A stretch of DNA of 8,836 nt from an uncultured bacterium (GCA_903844835.1 CAIMUU010000040.1:1-8836); one strand, 5' to 3'. Shown: positions 1-7,148, counted from the stretch's first letter. The notes: generated by a model not told the origin, from the sequence alone. Numbers and translations are program-made.

Positions 1-1
1 A

Positions 2-1012
2 TTGAAGAAGGTGCCAAATATGGCGCTAGCCGATGTCCCAGTTGGGGCAACTGAAGATGAAAATATGGTTGTTAAAACCGTTGGTGAGCCAACTAAATTT
101 GATTTTACGCCCAAGAACCATGCCGGAATAGCTGAGGTTCGTGGTTGGCTTGATAAAGAGCGTGCTGCCAAGGTAACTGGCAGTCGTTTCGCGTATGTTA
201 AAGGCGATATGGCCCGGCTACATCTTGCAATCGTTAATTATGTTTTTGATATCATGTCCGATGAATCAAAGCTGAAAGAAATTGCTGATGGCGCAGGCTT
301 AAAGGTCAGCACAAAGCCATTTATCCCAGTTTTGCCACCACTGATGATAAATACCGAATCATATGATGCTATGGATAGGCTAGAGCCACGCGATGAGCGT
401 TACAAAATTGAAGGCGAAGAACTCTGGTTGCAAGGCAGTGCCGAGCACGTTCTTGGCAGTATGCACGCCAATGAGATTTTATCTGAGAGTGATTTGCCAA
501 TTCGCTATGCAGGTTTTGCTACTAGTTTTCGCAAAGAAGCCGGAACCTACGGCAAAGATATGGAAGGCATTTTTCGTATGCACCAATTTGATAAATTAGA
601 GATGGAAAGCTTGTCGACGCCAGAAGATGGCATGAACGAGCACTTATTAATGGTTGCTATCCAGGAATATATTATGGCTAGTTTAGAATTACCATACCAG
701 GTTGTTCAAAAGTGTACATTCGATATTGGTAAGCCAAATGCCCGAGGCATCGATATTAATGTTTGGCTACCAGGTCAAAATAAATATCGCGAAACTCACA
801 CAGCAGACTACATGACTGATTATCAAGCTCGTCGTCTGAATACTCGTGTAAGGCGTAATTCTGGCGTTGTAGAATTAGTCCATATCAATGATGCTACTGG
901 TGTATCACAGCGCCCGATGATTGCCATAATCGAGAATTACCAAACTGCTGACGGACATGTCAAAATCCCAACTGTATTACAGCCTTATCTCGGTGGGCGA
1001 ACGTCGTTATAG
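2..1012 (+). CDS. serS: Seryl-tRNA synthetase, 5'-truncated by the window edge
   Basis: Charges tRNA-Ser with serine in the cytoplasm. About 336 C-terminal residues are present. SerRS is usually about 420-430 aa, so most of the N-terminal coiled-coil tRNA-binding arm lies upstream; the TTG at position 2 is an internal Leu codon, not a start. The class II catalytic core is complete. The linker NMALADVPVG is at residues 6-15 of the fragment. Motif 2 (FRKEAGTYGKDMEGIFRMHQ) starts at residue 176. WLPGQNKYRE lies near 255-264. Motif 3, QRPMIAIIENYQ with Arg304, is followed by the family-typical DGxxxIPxxLxPY ending. Two pocket elements differ from the usual form: the serine-binding TxE is SAE (146-148), and the usual ExSSCSNC block reads ETHTADYM (264-271). 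It ends with TAG, 53 nt before the next gene, with no terminator visible. Identity is secure. Confidence 0.95.
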   Translation: MKKVPNMALADVPVGATEDENMVVKTVGEPTKFDFTPKNHAGIAEVRGWLDKERAAKVTGSRFAYVKGDMARLHLAIVNYVFDIMSDESKLKEIADGAGLKVSTKPFIPVLPPLMINTESYDAMDRLEPRDERYKIEGEELWLQGSAEHVLGSMHANEILSESDLPIRYAGFATSFRKEAGTYGKDMEGIFRMHQFDKLEMESLSTPEDGMNEHLLMVAIQEYIMASLELPYQVVQKCTFDIGKPNARGIDINVWLPGQNKYRETHTADYMTDYQARRLNTRVRRNSGVVELVHINDATGVSQRPMIAIIENYQTADGHVKIPTVLQPYLGGRTSL

Positions 1013-1020
1013 CCCATAAC

Positions 1021-1029
1021 TGCTATAAT
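1021..1029 (+). promoter_or_regulatory. Extended -10 promoter for hpf
   Basis: The sequence TGCTATAAT is a perfect -10 hexamer (1024-1029) preceded by the TGn extension. No convincing -35 lies 16-18 nt upstream (about 1001-1006, ACGTCG), which fits an extended -10 promoter. Transcription would start near 1036, giving a leader of about 30 nt. The site begins 9 nt after the serS stop, so hpf can be transcribed separately from serS. This is inference from the consensus only. Confidence 0.65.
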
Positions 1030-1051
1030 AGATGTAGTAGACCAAGTAAAT

Positions 1052-1057
1052 AGGAGG
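1052..1057 (+). promoter_or_regulatory. Strong Shine-Dalgarno site of hpf
   Basis: AGGAGG sits 8 nt before the ATG at 1066 and fixes that start. It is the only full-consensus ribosome binding site in the window; the neighbouring genes have weak or coupled initiation. This suggests hpf is translated at a high rate once transcribed. Confidence 0.85.
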
Positions 1058-1065
1058 GGAAATCT

Positions 1066-1440
1066 ATGACAGCAGAGCTAATCCAAATTACTGGCATCTC
1101 GTATACAGTTGACGAGTCGACTCGCAAGTATGCAATCAAGAAGGTTCAGCATCTCTTTAAGTATTTACCGCGCCACGCTAAAAAAAGCGTTTCGGTAGAA
1201 GTGAAGTTAGAAGAGGTTAATCACGAACATGGTAATAAATACCAAGCAGAAATGATTTTTAATGTACCGGGTAAATTAATTAATGCCAAAGATTCGACCG
1301 GTAATATTTTGGCTGCAATTGATATTGTTGAAGCAAAAATTCAAATCCAATTGACCGAATACAAACGCACCTCGATCCCTCATATTGGCCGACGGGGGAT
1401 TATGGGCCGCTTCAAACACGATGCAAAGCGTGAGTTGTAG
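1066..1440 (+). CDS. hpf: Short ribosome hibernation-promoting factor / RaiA-family protein
   Basis: Members of this family bind the small ribosomal subunit at the mRNA/tRNA channel and silence ribosomes in starvation or stationary phase. The 124-aa product fits the beta-alpha-beta-beta-beta-alpha fold of the S30AE domain. An N-terminal strand (LIQITGISYTVDES) is followed by a helix rich in basic residues (RKYAIKKVQHLFKYL), strands VSVEVKLEEV and KYQAEMIFNVPG, then a second helix (ILAAIDIVEAKIQIQLTEYK). The C-terminal tail is short and basic (RRGIMGRFKHDAKREL). It lacks the C-terminal dimerisation domain of long HPF (about 180-190 aa), so it is of the short type, which in gammaproteobacteria acts with RMF or as YfiA. 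I cannot assign it to HPF versus YfiA. It has its own promoter and a strong ribosome binding site. It precedes secA as in Bacillus, but across a large non-coding gap. Confidence 0.85.
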   Translation: MTAELIQITGISYTVDESTRKYAIKKVQHLFKYLPRHAKKSVSVEVKLEEVNHEHGNKYQAEMIFNVPGKLINAKDSTGNILAAIDIVEAKIQIQLTEYKRTSIPHIGRRGIMGRFKHDAKREL

Positions 1441-1465
1441 TTTTCCCTGACCGCCCACTCCTCCC

Positions 1466-1622
1466 AACCTAATATACAAGGGACGCCTCGTCTTACGCGT
1501 CAAAAATAATATTAAATTAACTTTGTGTCTTCCGTAACTCGCTTCGCTCAAACATACTCAGACAGCAAGGTTAACTTAATATTATTTTTGCGGTAAGCCA
1601 ACAGTCCCTCGTACATTAGATT
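1466..1622. repeat. Large nested inverted repeat (157 bp), MITE-like element or rod-shaped ncRNA
   Basis: The outer arms at 1466-1484 and 1604-1622 match at 16 of 19 positions, for example AAGGGAC against GTCCCTC. The inner arms at 1501-1521 and 1570-1590 match at 20 of 21 positions. Between them GTCTTACGC and CGGTAAG give a further 5-bp CTTAC/GTAAG stem (1492-1496 with 1593-1597). Beyond the inner arms TGTCT/AGACA (1526-1530, 1560-1564) pairs. The whole unit therefore folds into one long rod with an apical loop of about 29 nt containing CTCGCTTCGCTC. The four arm mismatches are all transitions that become G-U pairs in a minus-strand transcript, but one extension position (1522/1569) favours the plus strand, so orientation is unresolved. 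No target-site duplication, T-tract or promoter is evident at its edges. Confidence 0.8.
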
Positions 1623-1683
1623 TGTCTGATTGGGCTAATAAAGGTTTCCCCAAAGTTGGTTCTATCTTAGCATAGTGTCAATC

Positions 1684-1717
1684 AACGGGTGGCGTTCGGC
1701 GGGGCAGCACCCGTTTT
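1684..1717 (+). terminator. GC-rich hairpin with short T-run; possible weak terminator
   Basis: AACGGGTG (1684-1691) pairs perfectly with CACCCGTT (1708-1715) around a 16-nt GC-rich loop. A TTTTATT tract (1714-1720) follows on the + strand, and no T-tract follows on the other strand. It could end transcripts running out of hpf, although it lies about 245 nt past the hpf stop. The U-run is short and the loop large, so it may instead be part of a structured RNA. Confidence 0.35.
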
Positions 1718-1748
1718 ATTACAAAATGGTAATCCATTTTTATAAAAC
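1713..1748. repeat. Second hairpin, overlapping the first by 3 nt
   Basis: GTTTTAT (1713-1719) pairs with ATAAAAC (1742-1748), and AAAATGG (1723-1729) pairs with CCATTTT (1734-1740) around a TAAT loop, with a 3-nt/1-nt internal loop between the two stems. Its 5' arm shares GTT (1713-1715) with the 3' arm of the preceding hairpin, so the two cannot both form completely. The pairing is directly visible; any switching role is speculation. Confidence 0.6.
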
Positions 1749-1820
1749 AGGGGCGGACCGGACGACAGGACCCGCAAAGTATTAAGAAACCATTAGGCTA
1801 ATTTGTGCTACGCAATATTC

Positions 1821-1849
1821 TTGTCTATTTAACACTCTAGCCTTATAAT
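1821..1849 (+). promoter_or_regulatory. Promoter of the secA operon
   Basis: TTGTCT (1821-1826, 4 of 6 to the -35 consensus) is followed by a 17-nt spacer and a perfect TATAAT (1844-1849). Transcription would begin near 1856, giving a leader of about 50 nt before secA. The structured interval upstream would then lie outside the secA mRNA made from this promoter. Inferred from consensus and spacing. Confidence 0.7.
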
Positions 1850-1906
1850 AAGACGCAGTATTATACTTTAGAATTATCTAAATAGGGAAGTGTAGGTTTT
1901 TTGATT

Positions 1907-4528
1907 ATGGTAAGCAAAAACAGAGTATTGACCAAGATATTTGGCGACCCACAGGTGCGAATCTTAAAGGGGCTTCAAAAAAAAGTTTCGGCCATTAACG
2001 CCCTTGAAGACAAATATCACAAAATGTCAGATGCTGAACTAAAAAAACAGACAAAAATATTGAAGGATAAGTTGCAAACAAAAGGTACGACACTTGATGC
2101 TATTTTGCCAGACGCTTTTGCGATTGTTCGTGAAGCTAGCACTAGGGTATTGAAGCAACGCCATTTTGATGTTCAGTTGATTGGCGGTATGGCACTCCAT
2201 CAAGGCAATGTTGCTGAAATGAAAACGGGCGAGGGCAAAACCCTTGTCGCTACCTTACCCGTCTACCTAAATGCACTAGAGGGAAAGGGTGTCCACGTTG
2301 TTACGGTTAATGATTATTTAGCTCAACGTGATGCTAGTTGGATGGGCGGAATTTATCACTTTCTGGGTCTTTCGGTCGGTTCAATTATAAACGAAGCCTC
2401 ATTCTTGTACGACCCAGAATATGAGAACGAAGACCATGATGACGCTAGAATGAAAAAATTACGTCCCGTGACGCGCAAACAGGCCTATGCGGCCGATGTA
2501 ACGTACGGTACCAATAATGAATTTGGTTTTGATTACTTGCGCGATAACATGGTTAACGAAGTGAATTTGCTTCGTCAACGAGAATTAAATTTTGCGATTG
2601 TTGATGAAGTTGACAGCATCTTAATCGATGAGGCTAGAACGCCGTTAATTATTAGCGCCCCAGCGGCTGAAAATCCTGACAGCTATTATCAATTTGCTAA
2701 AATCGCCGCGAAATTAGTACCAGAAGATTACGTTATGGACGAAAAGCACCGCACAGTTGCGTTAACTGACGAGGGGACTGAGAAAATTCAAAAAATGCTG
2801 GGTATTAATAACCTTTATAGTCCTGATTATGTTCGTTCAGTCTATCATATGGACCAGGCATTGCGAGCTCAGACGCTATTTAATCGTGACAAAGACTATG
2901 TTGTTACCAAAGATGGCGAAGTAATTATTGTCGATGAGTTTACTGGCCGACTAATGCAAGGTCGTCGCTATAATGAAGGTCTACATCAGGCAATTGAAGC
3001 CAAAGAGGCGGTGCCTGTTTTGCAAGAAAGTATGACACTGGCAACAATATCTTTCCAAAACTATTTTCGTCTATACAAAAAGCTATCAGGGATGACCGGT
3101 ACGGCTTTTACTGAAGCCGAGGAATTCCAGCAAATTTATAGTCTGGACGTTATCCAAATCCCAGCTAACCGACCATTAATTCGTGATGATAAACCTGACT
3201 TGATTTTCAAAACTGAGAAGGCAAAGTTAAAGGCGGTTGCCTCAGCAATTGCTGAGTATCACGCGATTGGTCGGCCAGTCTTGATTGGTTCGGCATCAAT
3301 TGCCAAAAATGAGCTAATTGCAACATGGCTTGATGGAGCTGGTGTACCATACGAACTCTTAAATGCCAAAAATAATGAACGAGAAGCTGCCATCATTGAA
3401 AAAGCTGGTGAGATTGGTGCGATTACATTGGCCACCAATATCGCCGGTCGTGGTACGGATATTAAACTAGCCAAGGGTGTTGTCGAACTTGGCGGTCTTG
3501 TAGTTATTGGTTCGGAACGGCATGAATCTCGTCGAATTGATAATCAGCTTCGCGGTCGCGGTGGTCGTCAGGGTGACCCAGGCGAGACACAATTTTATGT
3601 ATCAACTGAAGATGATTTGATGCGAATTTTTCAGGGTGAGCGAATTGCTTCTTTGATGGATAAATTAGGTATTGGCGAAGATACCCCAATCCAAAATAAG
3701 GCTGTATCAAAGACCCTTGAGTCAGCTCAAAAGCGTGTTGAGGGATTTAATTTTGATACTCGCAAAAATGTTGTCCAATACGACAACGTAATTAATCGCC
3801 ATCGCAAAGTTGTCTATACAATGCGTCGTAAAATTCTGGAAGGTGACAGCATTAAGCCGGAAATGGATCGTTTAGTCGAATCAAAAATACGCGAATTAAC
3901 AGCTTTACCTTCAAAAAATAACAAAGAATTTTCAAATCAATTTTCGACAGTCTTTCCAATGGATGAGGCGGTTATTGCAAAAATTGGGTTAGAAAAAAAT
4001 GACAAGATTCGTTTTGAATTAGCGAAAAAAGAAGTCGAAAAGTTTTATGTCTCAAAGGAAGACGAGCTTGGCGTTGAAATAATTCGCAAGGTTGAGCGAG
4101 AGGTTTATTTACAAGTTCTTGATACATTATGGATGCAGCATCTTGAAAATATGCAGCATTTACGTGAAGGAATCCACTGGCGCAGCGTTGGACAGCGTGA
4201 CCCATTAGTCGAATATCGCAGTGAGTCCCAGACACTATTTGATAGCCTGCAGGCAACTCTATGTAATGAAGTACTGCGAGCTGTTATGCACGTTCACAGA
4301 AACGATATTGTTGCAAAAACCGAAGAAGACCACGAAACTGAACTAACTCGTTTGGCTGAGACGGCGGTTGAGCGAGGTGTTAACGAGGTGACTGGCGGTG
4401 AGCTAAATCGTGACAAGGACTTCAAGGTCAAAAAGGCCGATAAGGTTCACGACACAAATTATCGAAAAAATCAGGCTCGTAAGAAAAAGAAATCGCAACG
4501 ACAAAATCGCAAAAAACATCACAGATAA
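1907..4528 (+). CDS. secA: Preprotein translocase ATPase SecA
   Basis: ATP-driven motor that pushes unfolded preproteins through SecYEG at the inner face of the membrane. I chose ATG 1907 (MVSKNRVLTKIFGDPQ, 873 aa); an in-frame TTG at 1901 would add two residues. Ribosome binding is weak for either (TAGG 1893-1896, or AGGGAAG 1883-1889). From ATG 1907, Walker A MKTGEGKT is at about 105-112 and the DEVD box at 233-236. The preprotein cross-linking domain ends with VDEFTGRLMQGRR. The second nucleotide-binding domain has TNIAGRGTDIKL and QLRGRGGRQGDPGE. The helical scaffold has DTLWMQHLENMQHLREGI. Nucleotide-binding domain 1 carries an acidic/basic insertion at about 165-188 (SFLYDPEYENEDHDDARMKK). 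The C-terminus is a Lys/Arg-rich tail (RKKKKSQRQNRKKHHR) without the CxCxSG...CH zinc motif used for SecB and lipid contacts. First gene of the apparent secA-M16-murD-prfB operon. Confidence 0.97.
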   Translation: MVSKNRVLTKIFGDPQVRILKGLQKKVSAINALEDKYHKMSDAELKKQTKILKDKLQTKGTTLDAILPDAFAIVREASTRVLKQRHFDVQLIGGMALHQGNVAEMKTGEGKTLVATLPVYLNALEGKGVHVVTVNDYLAQRDASWMGGIYHFLGLSVGSIINEASFLYDPEYENEDHDDARMKKLRPVTRKQAYAADVTYGTNNEFGFDYLRDNMVNEVNLLRQRELNFAIVDEVDSILIDEARTPLIISAPAAENPDSYYQFAKIAAKLVPEDYVMDEKHRTVALTDEGTEKIQKMLGINNLYSPDYVRSVYHMDQALRAQTLFNRDKDYVVTKDGEVIIVDEFTGRLMQGRRYNEGLHQAIEAKEAVPVLQESMTLATISFQNYFRLYKKLSGMTGTAFTEAEEFQQIYSLDVIQIPANRPLIRDDKPDLIFKTEKAKLKAVASAIAEYHAIGRPVLIGSASIAKNELIATWLDGAGVPYELLNAKNNEREAAIIEKAGEIGAITLATNIAGRGTDIKLAKGVVELGGLVVIGSERHESRRIDNQLRGRGGRQGDPGETQFYVSTEDDLMRIFQGERIASLMDKLGIGEDTPIQNKAVSKTLESAQKRVEGFNFDTRKNVVQYDNVINRHRKVVYTMRRKILEGDSIKPEMDRLVESKIRELTALPSKNNKEFSNQFSTVFPMDEAVIAKIGLEKNDKIRFELAKKEVEKFYVSKEDELGVEIIRKVEREVYLQVLDTLWMQHLENMQHLREGIHWRSVGQRDPLVEYRSESQTLFDSLQATLCNEVLRAVMHVHRNDIVAKTEEDHETELTRLAETAVERGVNEVTGGELNRDKDFKVKKADKVHDTNYRKNQARKKKKSQRQNRKKHHR

Positions 4529-4562
4529 AAAACCTAGGCTTGCCAGAAAGAATCAATAGTCC

Positions 4563-5849
4563 ATGAAACACACGGTTGAGGAAATACAATTAAAAAACGG
4601 TGCGCGCGGGCTATTAATTGATGTGCCTGGGGCAACAACGATGAGCATGCAATTCCAATTTAGGGCAGGAAATCGATATGCAAAATCAAAAGATATTGAA
4701 CAGGTTGCTCATATCATGGAGCATATGGCATTTGGGGCTAACGCTAGATTTAAATCTGAGCATGAATTCGAATTTGAGTTTACCAAAAATGGGGCATATC
4801 GCAATGCTTATACTAGCGATTTGTCGATGGTATATGAGGCCGATTGTGCAGATTTTGAATGGGATAGGATACTTGATTTACAAAAAGTCGCAATTTGTCA
4901 GCCAAAATTTATTGAGACAGAACTAGAAGCCGAAAAGGGTAATGTTAGGAGTGAGCTGACAAATTACCTAAACGATCATCAGAGAATTTTGTGGCCAAGA
5001 GTTCAGCAACTGCTTGGCGAAGATGTATTGACCTATCGCCAATCATTGCCGACAATTGGCACAGTGACTTTGGCTGATGTCCGCGAACATCATCGTCGGA
5101 CTCATACTACTAAAAACATGCGATTCGTTATTGCAGGAAAATTATATGGTCGTAAAAAAGAAATTAAACGACAATTAGAAGATTTTAAACTAGCTGATGG
5201 TGAGCGGTTCGAGGTACCACACGATACTTTAACAAAGGCATCGCCAAGTATCATCCGTCGTAAGGATGCAACAAATTTAACATTTGGATTATTTATGGCA
5301 ATCCCAAGAGAGCTAAACGACGAAGAGCTTGACGCCATGCATTATTTGAATCATATATTGACCGGTACAATGTACTCGCGCATTTTTGGAGCGGCCCGTC
5401 AAAAAGGCTTGGCCTACAATATCAACGCCTATATTGGGACTGGTCTTTATGACAGCGGTTGGGACATTACGGGTCAAGTTAACCATGAGGCGGCTGGTGA
5501 GCTGTTTGATATTATTACGCGCGAACTAAAAAAAGTATTAGACGGAGATATTAGTCAGCAAGAAGTTGATGCTGCTAAGTCCTTTGCGCTTGGGCGATAT
5601 CAAATGGGGGCTCAGACTGTCTCGCAAATTAGTGGTTTTTATACAGGGCGATATTTTGACGACGGTTTTATAAAGAATTATGAAAAAGTTCCCGACATGA
5701 TAAAACGAGTAAGTCTTAAGCGCATGGTCGAGACGGCTCGTAACTTTATTGAAAAGGATATATGGGTATTGGCGGCTGTAAGTAGTGGCGAGCGTCAAGA
5801 GATAATTGATCTTAATGAAAAAGTGGCAACATTATTTAATCCGAGATAG
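4563..5849 (+). CDS. M16-family zinc metallopeptidase (single-copy, about 49 kDa)
   Basis: A peptidase of the pitrilysin / mitochondrial-processing-peptidase superfamily. The inverted zinc motif HIMEH (His50, Glu53, His54) is intact, and the third ligand is Glu131 in VRSELTNYL, 77 residues after the second His, the usual spacing. The C-terminal half carries ARQKGLAYNINAYIG, the M16B-like substrate-binding region. All catalytic residues are therefore present in one 428-aa chain of two M16 halves. No signal peptide or membrane segment is visible, so a cytoplasmic location is likely, and it may act as a homodimer. Many bacteria encode an active/inactive M16 pair; no partner lies next to it here. 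It starts 34 nt after secA with no terminator between them, and only a weak AGAAAG lies upstream of the ATG. Its substrate is unknown; removal of exported or targeting peptides is a guess from its place beside secA. Confidence 0.9.
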   Translation: MKHTVEEIQLKNGARGLLIDVPGATTMSMQFQFRAGNRYAKSKDIEQVAHIMEHMAFGANARFKSEHEFEFEFTKNGAYRNAYTSDLSMVYEADCADFEWDRILDLQKVAICQPKFIETELEAEKGNVRSELTNYLNDHQRILWPRVQQLLGEDVLTYRQSLPTIGTVTLADVREHHRRTHTTKNMRFVIAGKLYGRKKEIKRQLEDFKLADGERFEVPHDTLTKASPSIIRRKDATNLTFGLFMAIPRELNDEELDAMHYLNHILTGTMYSRIFGAARQKGLAYNINAYIGTGLYDSGWDITGQVNHEAAGELFDIITRELKKVLDGDISQQEVDAAKSFALGRYQMGAQTVSQISGFYTGRYFDDGFIKNYEKVPDMIKRVSLKRMVETARNFIEKDIWVLAAVSSGERQEIIDLNEKVATLFNPR

Positions 5850-5858
5850 AATAAAAAT

Positions 5859-7148
5859 ATGAAGATTGCAATTGCTGGATACGGACTCGAAGGCGAATCA
5901 AACTATCGCTATTATGCCAGCGATGCAACTAACCAAATCGCCATTGCTGATGAGAAGAAAACTGCTGTCGAGTTACCTAAAGGAGTCGAGGTAATTACTG
6001 GGCCGAACGCTTTTTTGAAATTACAAGATTTTGATTTAGTTGTTAGAACGGCCGGTCTAGCACCTCGCAAGATTAAAACAAATGGCAAAATCTGGTCAGC
6101 TACTAACGAGTTTTTTGCAAAATGCCCAGCTATGATTATTGGTGTTACTGGTAGTAAGGGGAAGGGTACGACTGCAAGTTTGATTGCCGGTATCTTGAAA
6201 GAGGCAGGTAAAAAAGTTTGGTTGGTTGGTAACATTGGCAAGGCTTCATTAGATATTCTTGGTGAAATTGATTCAGATGATATTGTTATTTTTGAGTTAT
6301 CTAGCTTCCAGTTGTGGGATATTGAAAAATCGCCACACATTGCGGTAGTTTTATTTATTGAGCAGGAGCATTTGGATGTGCACGCCAGCATGGAAGAATA
6401 CGTTAGCGCCAAGGCTAATATAACTAAATATCAAACCAAAGAGGATTATTTAATATATAACAAATCTAATCAATATGCGACTGGCATTGCAAGATCATCT
6501 AGCGCTAAAGCCATTGGCTATACCGACGAAGAAACGGCACATGTCAAAGACGGTAATTTCTACTATAATGAACAAAAAATTTGTTCAATTAACTCCTTGA
6601 ATATAATTGGGATGCATAATCTGGACAACGCTTGTGCGGCAATTGACGCTGTATGGCCAGTAACGAATGATATCCCAGCGATTGAGCGGGGACTTAGGGA
6701 TTTTAAGGGCTTGCCACATCGGTTACAATTTGTTCGTGAAGTGGATGGTGTCCGATATTATGATGATAGTATTGCAACAACGCCAAGTTCGGCAATTGCA
6801 GCACTAAAGACTTTTGGTAGCAAAAAGGTAATTATTTTAGGTGGCTCTTCAAAAGGCTCTGATTTCACTGAACTTGCTTCTGAATTAACTCATCATGACG
6901 TTAAGGCTATTTTGATTGGCGACGAGGCGGCTAATATTGCTGAGGCATGTAAGTCGGCTGGGTTTTTGGATTATCAGATTATTGATGACCCAAAAATGAT
7001 TGATGTCGTTGCGCTTGCACATTCATTATCGTCACCTGGCGGGGTAGTATTGTTAAGCCCGGCAAGTGCTAGTTTTGGTTTGTTTATTAACTATGTTGAT
7101 CGCGGTGACCAATTCGCCGCAGGCGTTAGGGCTCTTCGTAGGTCATAA
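5859..7148 (+). CDS. murD: UDP-N-acetylmuramoyl-L-alanine glutamate ligase (MurD-type Mur ligase)
   Basis: ATP-dependent cytoplasmic enzyme that adds glutamate to UDP-MurNAc-L-Ala in peptidoglycan precursor synthesis. The 429 aa span three domains: an N-terminal Rossmann-like UDP-binding domain (KIAIAGYGLEGESN), the central ATPase and the C-terminal ligase domain. The central P-loop is GVTGSKGKGTT (95-105), with Gly103 where Ser/Thr is usual. ELSSFQLW has Glu146. EHLDVH has His171. Lys185 in SAKANI matches the carbamylated lysine. In the C-terminal domain, HRLQFV leads to DDSIATTP (302-309) where the common form is NDSKATN, so the usual lysine is Ile305. GGSSKGSDF (Lys332) and LLSPASAS (399-405) are kept. 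It begins 9 nt after the M16 gene and ends in TAATG shared with prfB. This pocket type also brings to mind MurD2-like ligases, so D-Glu versus L-Glu specificity is not certain from sequence. Confidence 0.9.
   Translation: MKIAIAGYGLEGESNYRYYASDATNQIAIADEKKTAVELPKGVEVITGPNAFLKLQDFDLVVRTAGLAPRKIKTNGKIWSATNEFFAKCPAMIIGVTGSKGKGTTASLIAGILKEAGKKVWLVGNIGKASLDILGEIDSDDIVIFELSSFQLWDIEKSPHIAVVLFIEQEHLDVHASMEEYVSAKANITKYQTKEDYLIYNKSNQYATGIARSSSAKAIGYTDEETAHVKDGNFYYNEQKICSINSLNIIGMHNLDNACAAIDAVWPVTNDIPAIERGLRDFKGLPHRLQFVREVDGVRYYDDSIATTPSSAIAALKTFGSKKVIILGGSSKGSDFTELASELTHHDVKAILIGDEAANIAEACKSAGFLDYQIIDDPKMIDVVALAHSLSSPGGVVLLSPASASFGLFINYVDRGDQFAAGVRALRRS

Larger units (their letters stand above)
1441..1906. 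other. Long non-coding interval between hpf and secA
   Basis: This is by far the largest gap in an otherwise compact segment. From left to right it holds about 25 nt of pyrimidine-rich sequence after the hpf stop, a large nested palindrome (1466-1622), about 60 nt without evident structure, a GC-rich cluster of hairpins (1684-1775), about 45 AT-richer nt containing two tiny hairpins, and the secA promoter (1821-1849) with its leader. No open frame here has a credible start signal or family resemblance. I looked for the signature sequences of RNase P RNA, tmRNA, SRP RNA, tRNA and the common riboswitches on both strands and did not recognise any. Confidence 0.8.

Noticed and set aside
1276..1551. 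91-aa minus-strand open frame crossing the hpf end and the palindrome
   Set aside because: It overlaps the conserved hpf frame, lacks a ribosome binding site, and includes inverted-repeat sequence.
1658..1680. Minus-strand TTGACA and TGCTAAGAT as a promoter for a minus-strand RNA
   Set aside because: The TTGACA at 1677-1682 is only about 6 nt from the -10-like element, and no proper -35/-10 pair with 16-18 nt spacing was found.
1684..1720. GGGTGG resembling a T-box antiterminator
   Set aside because: The following ACCGCG core and the other T-box elements are missing, and no aminoacyl-tRNA synthetase or amino acid gene follows.
1726..1785. 19-codon plus-strand micro-ORF (starts MVIHFYKTG) upstream of secA
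   Set aside because: No ribosome binding site, it lies inside a hairpin, and it is upstream of the secA promoter, so a SecM-like leader role is not supported.
1441..1820. RNase P RNA, tmRNA or SRP RNA
   Set aside because: The conserved P4 strands of RNase P, the tRNA-like ends of tmRNA and the SRP GGAAG tetraloop region were not found on either strand.
5912..6412. 166-aa open frame on the minus strand
   Set aside because: It lies wholly inside murD, whose frame has clear Mur ligase motifs. It has no family resemblance and no start signal.
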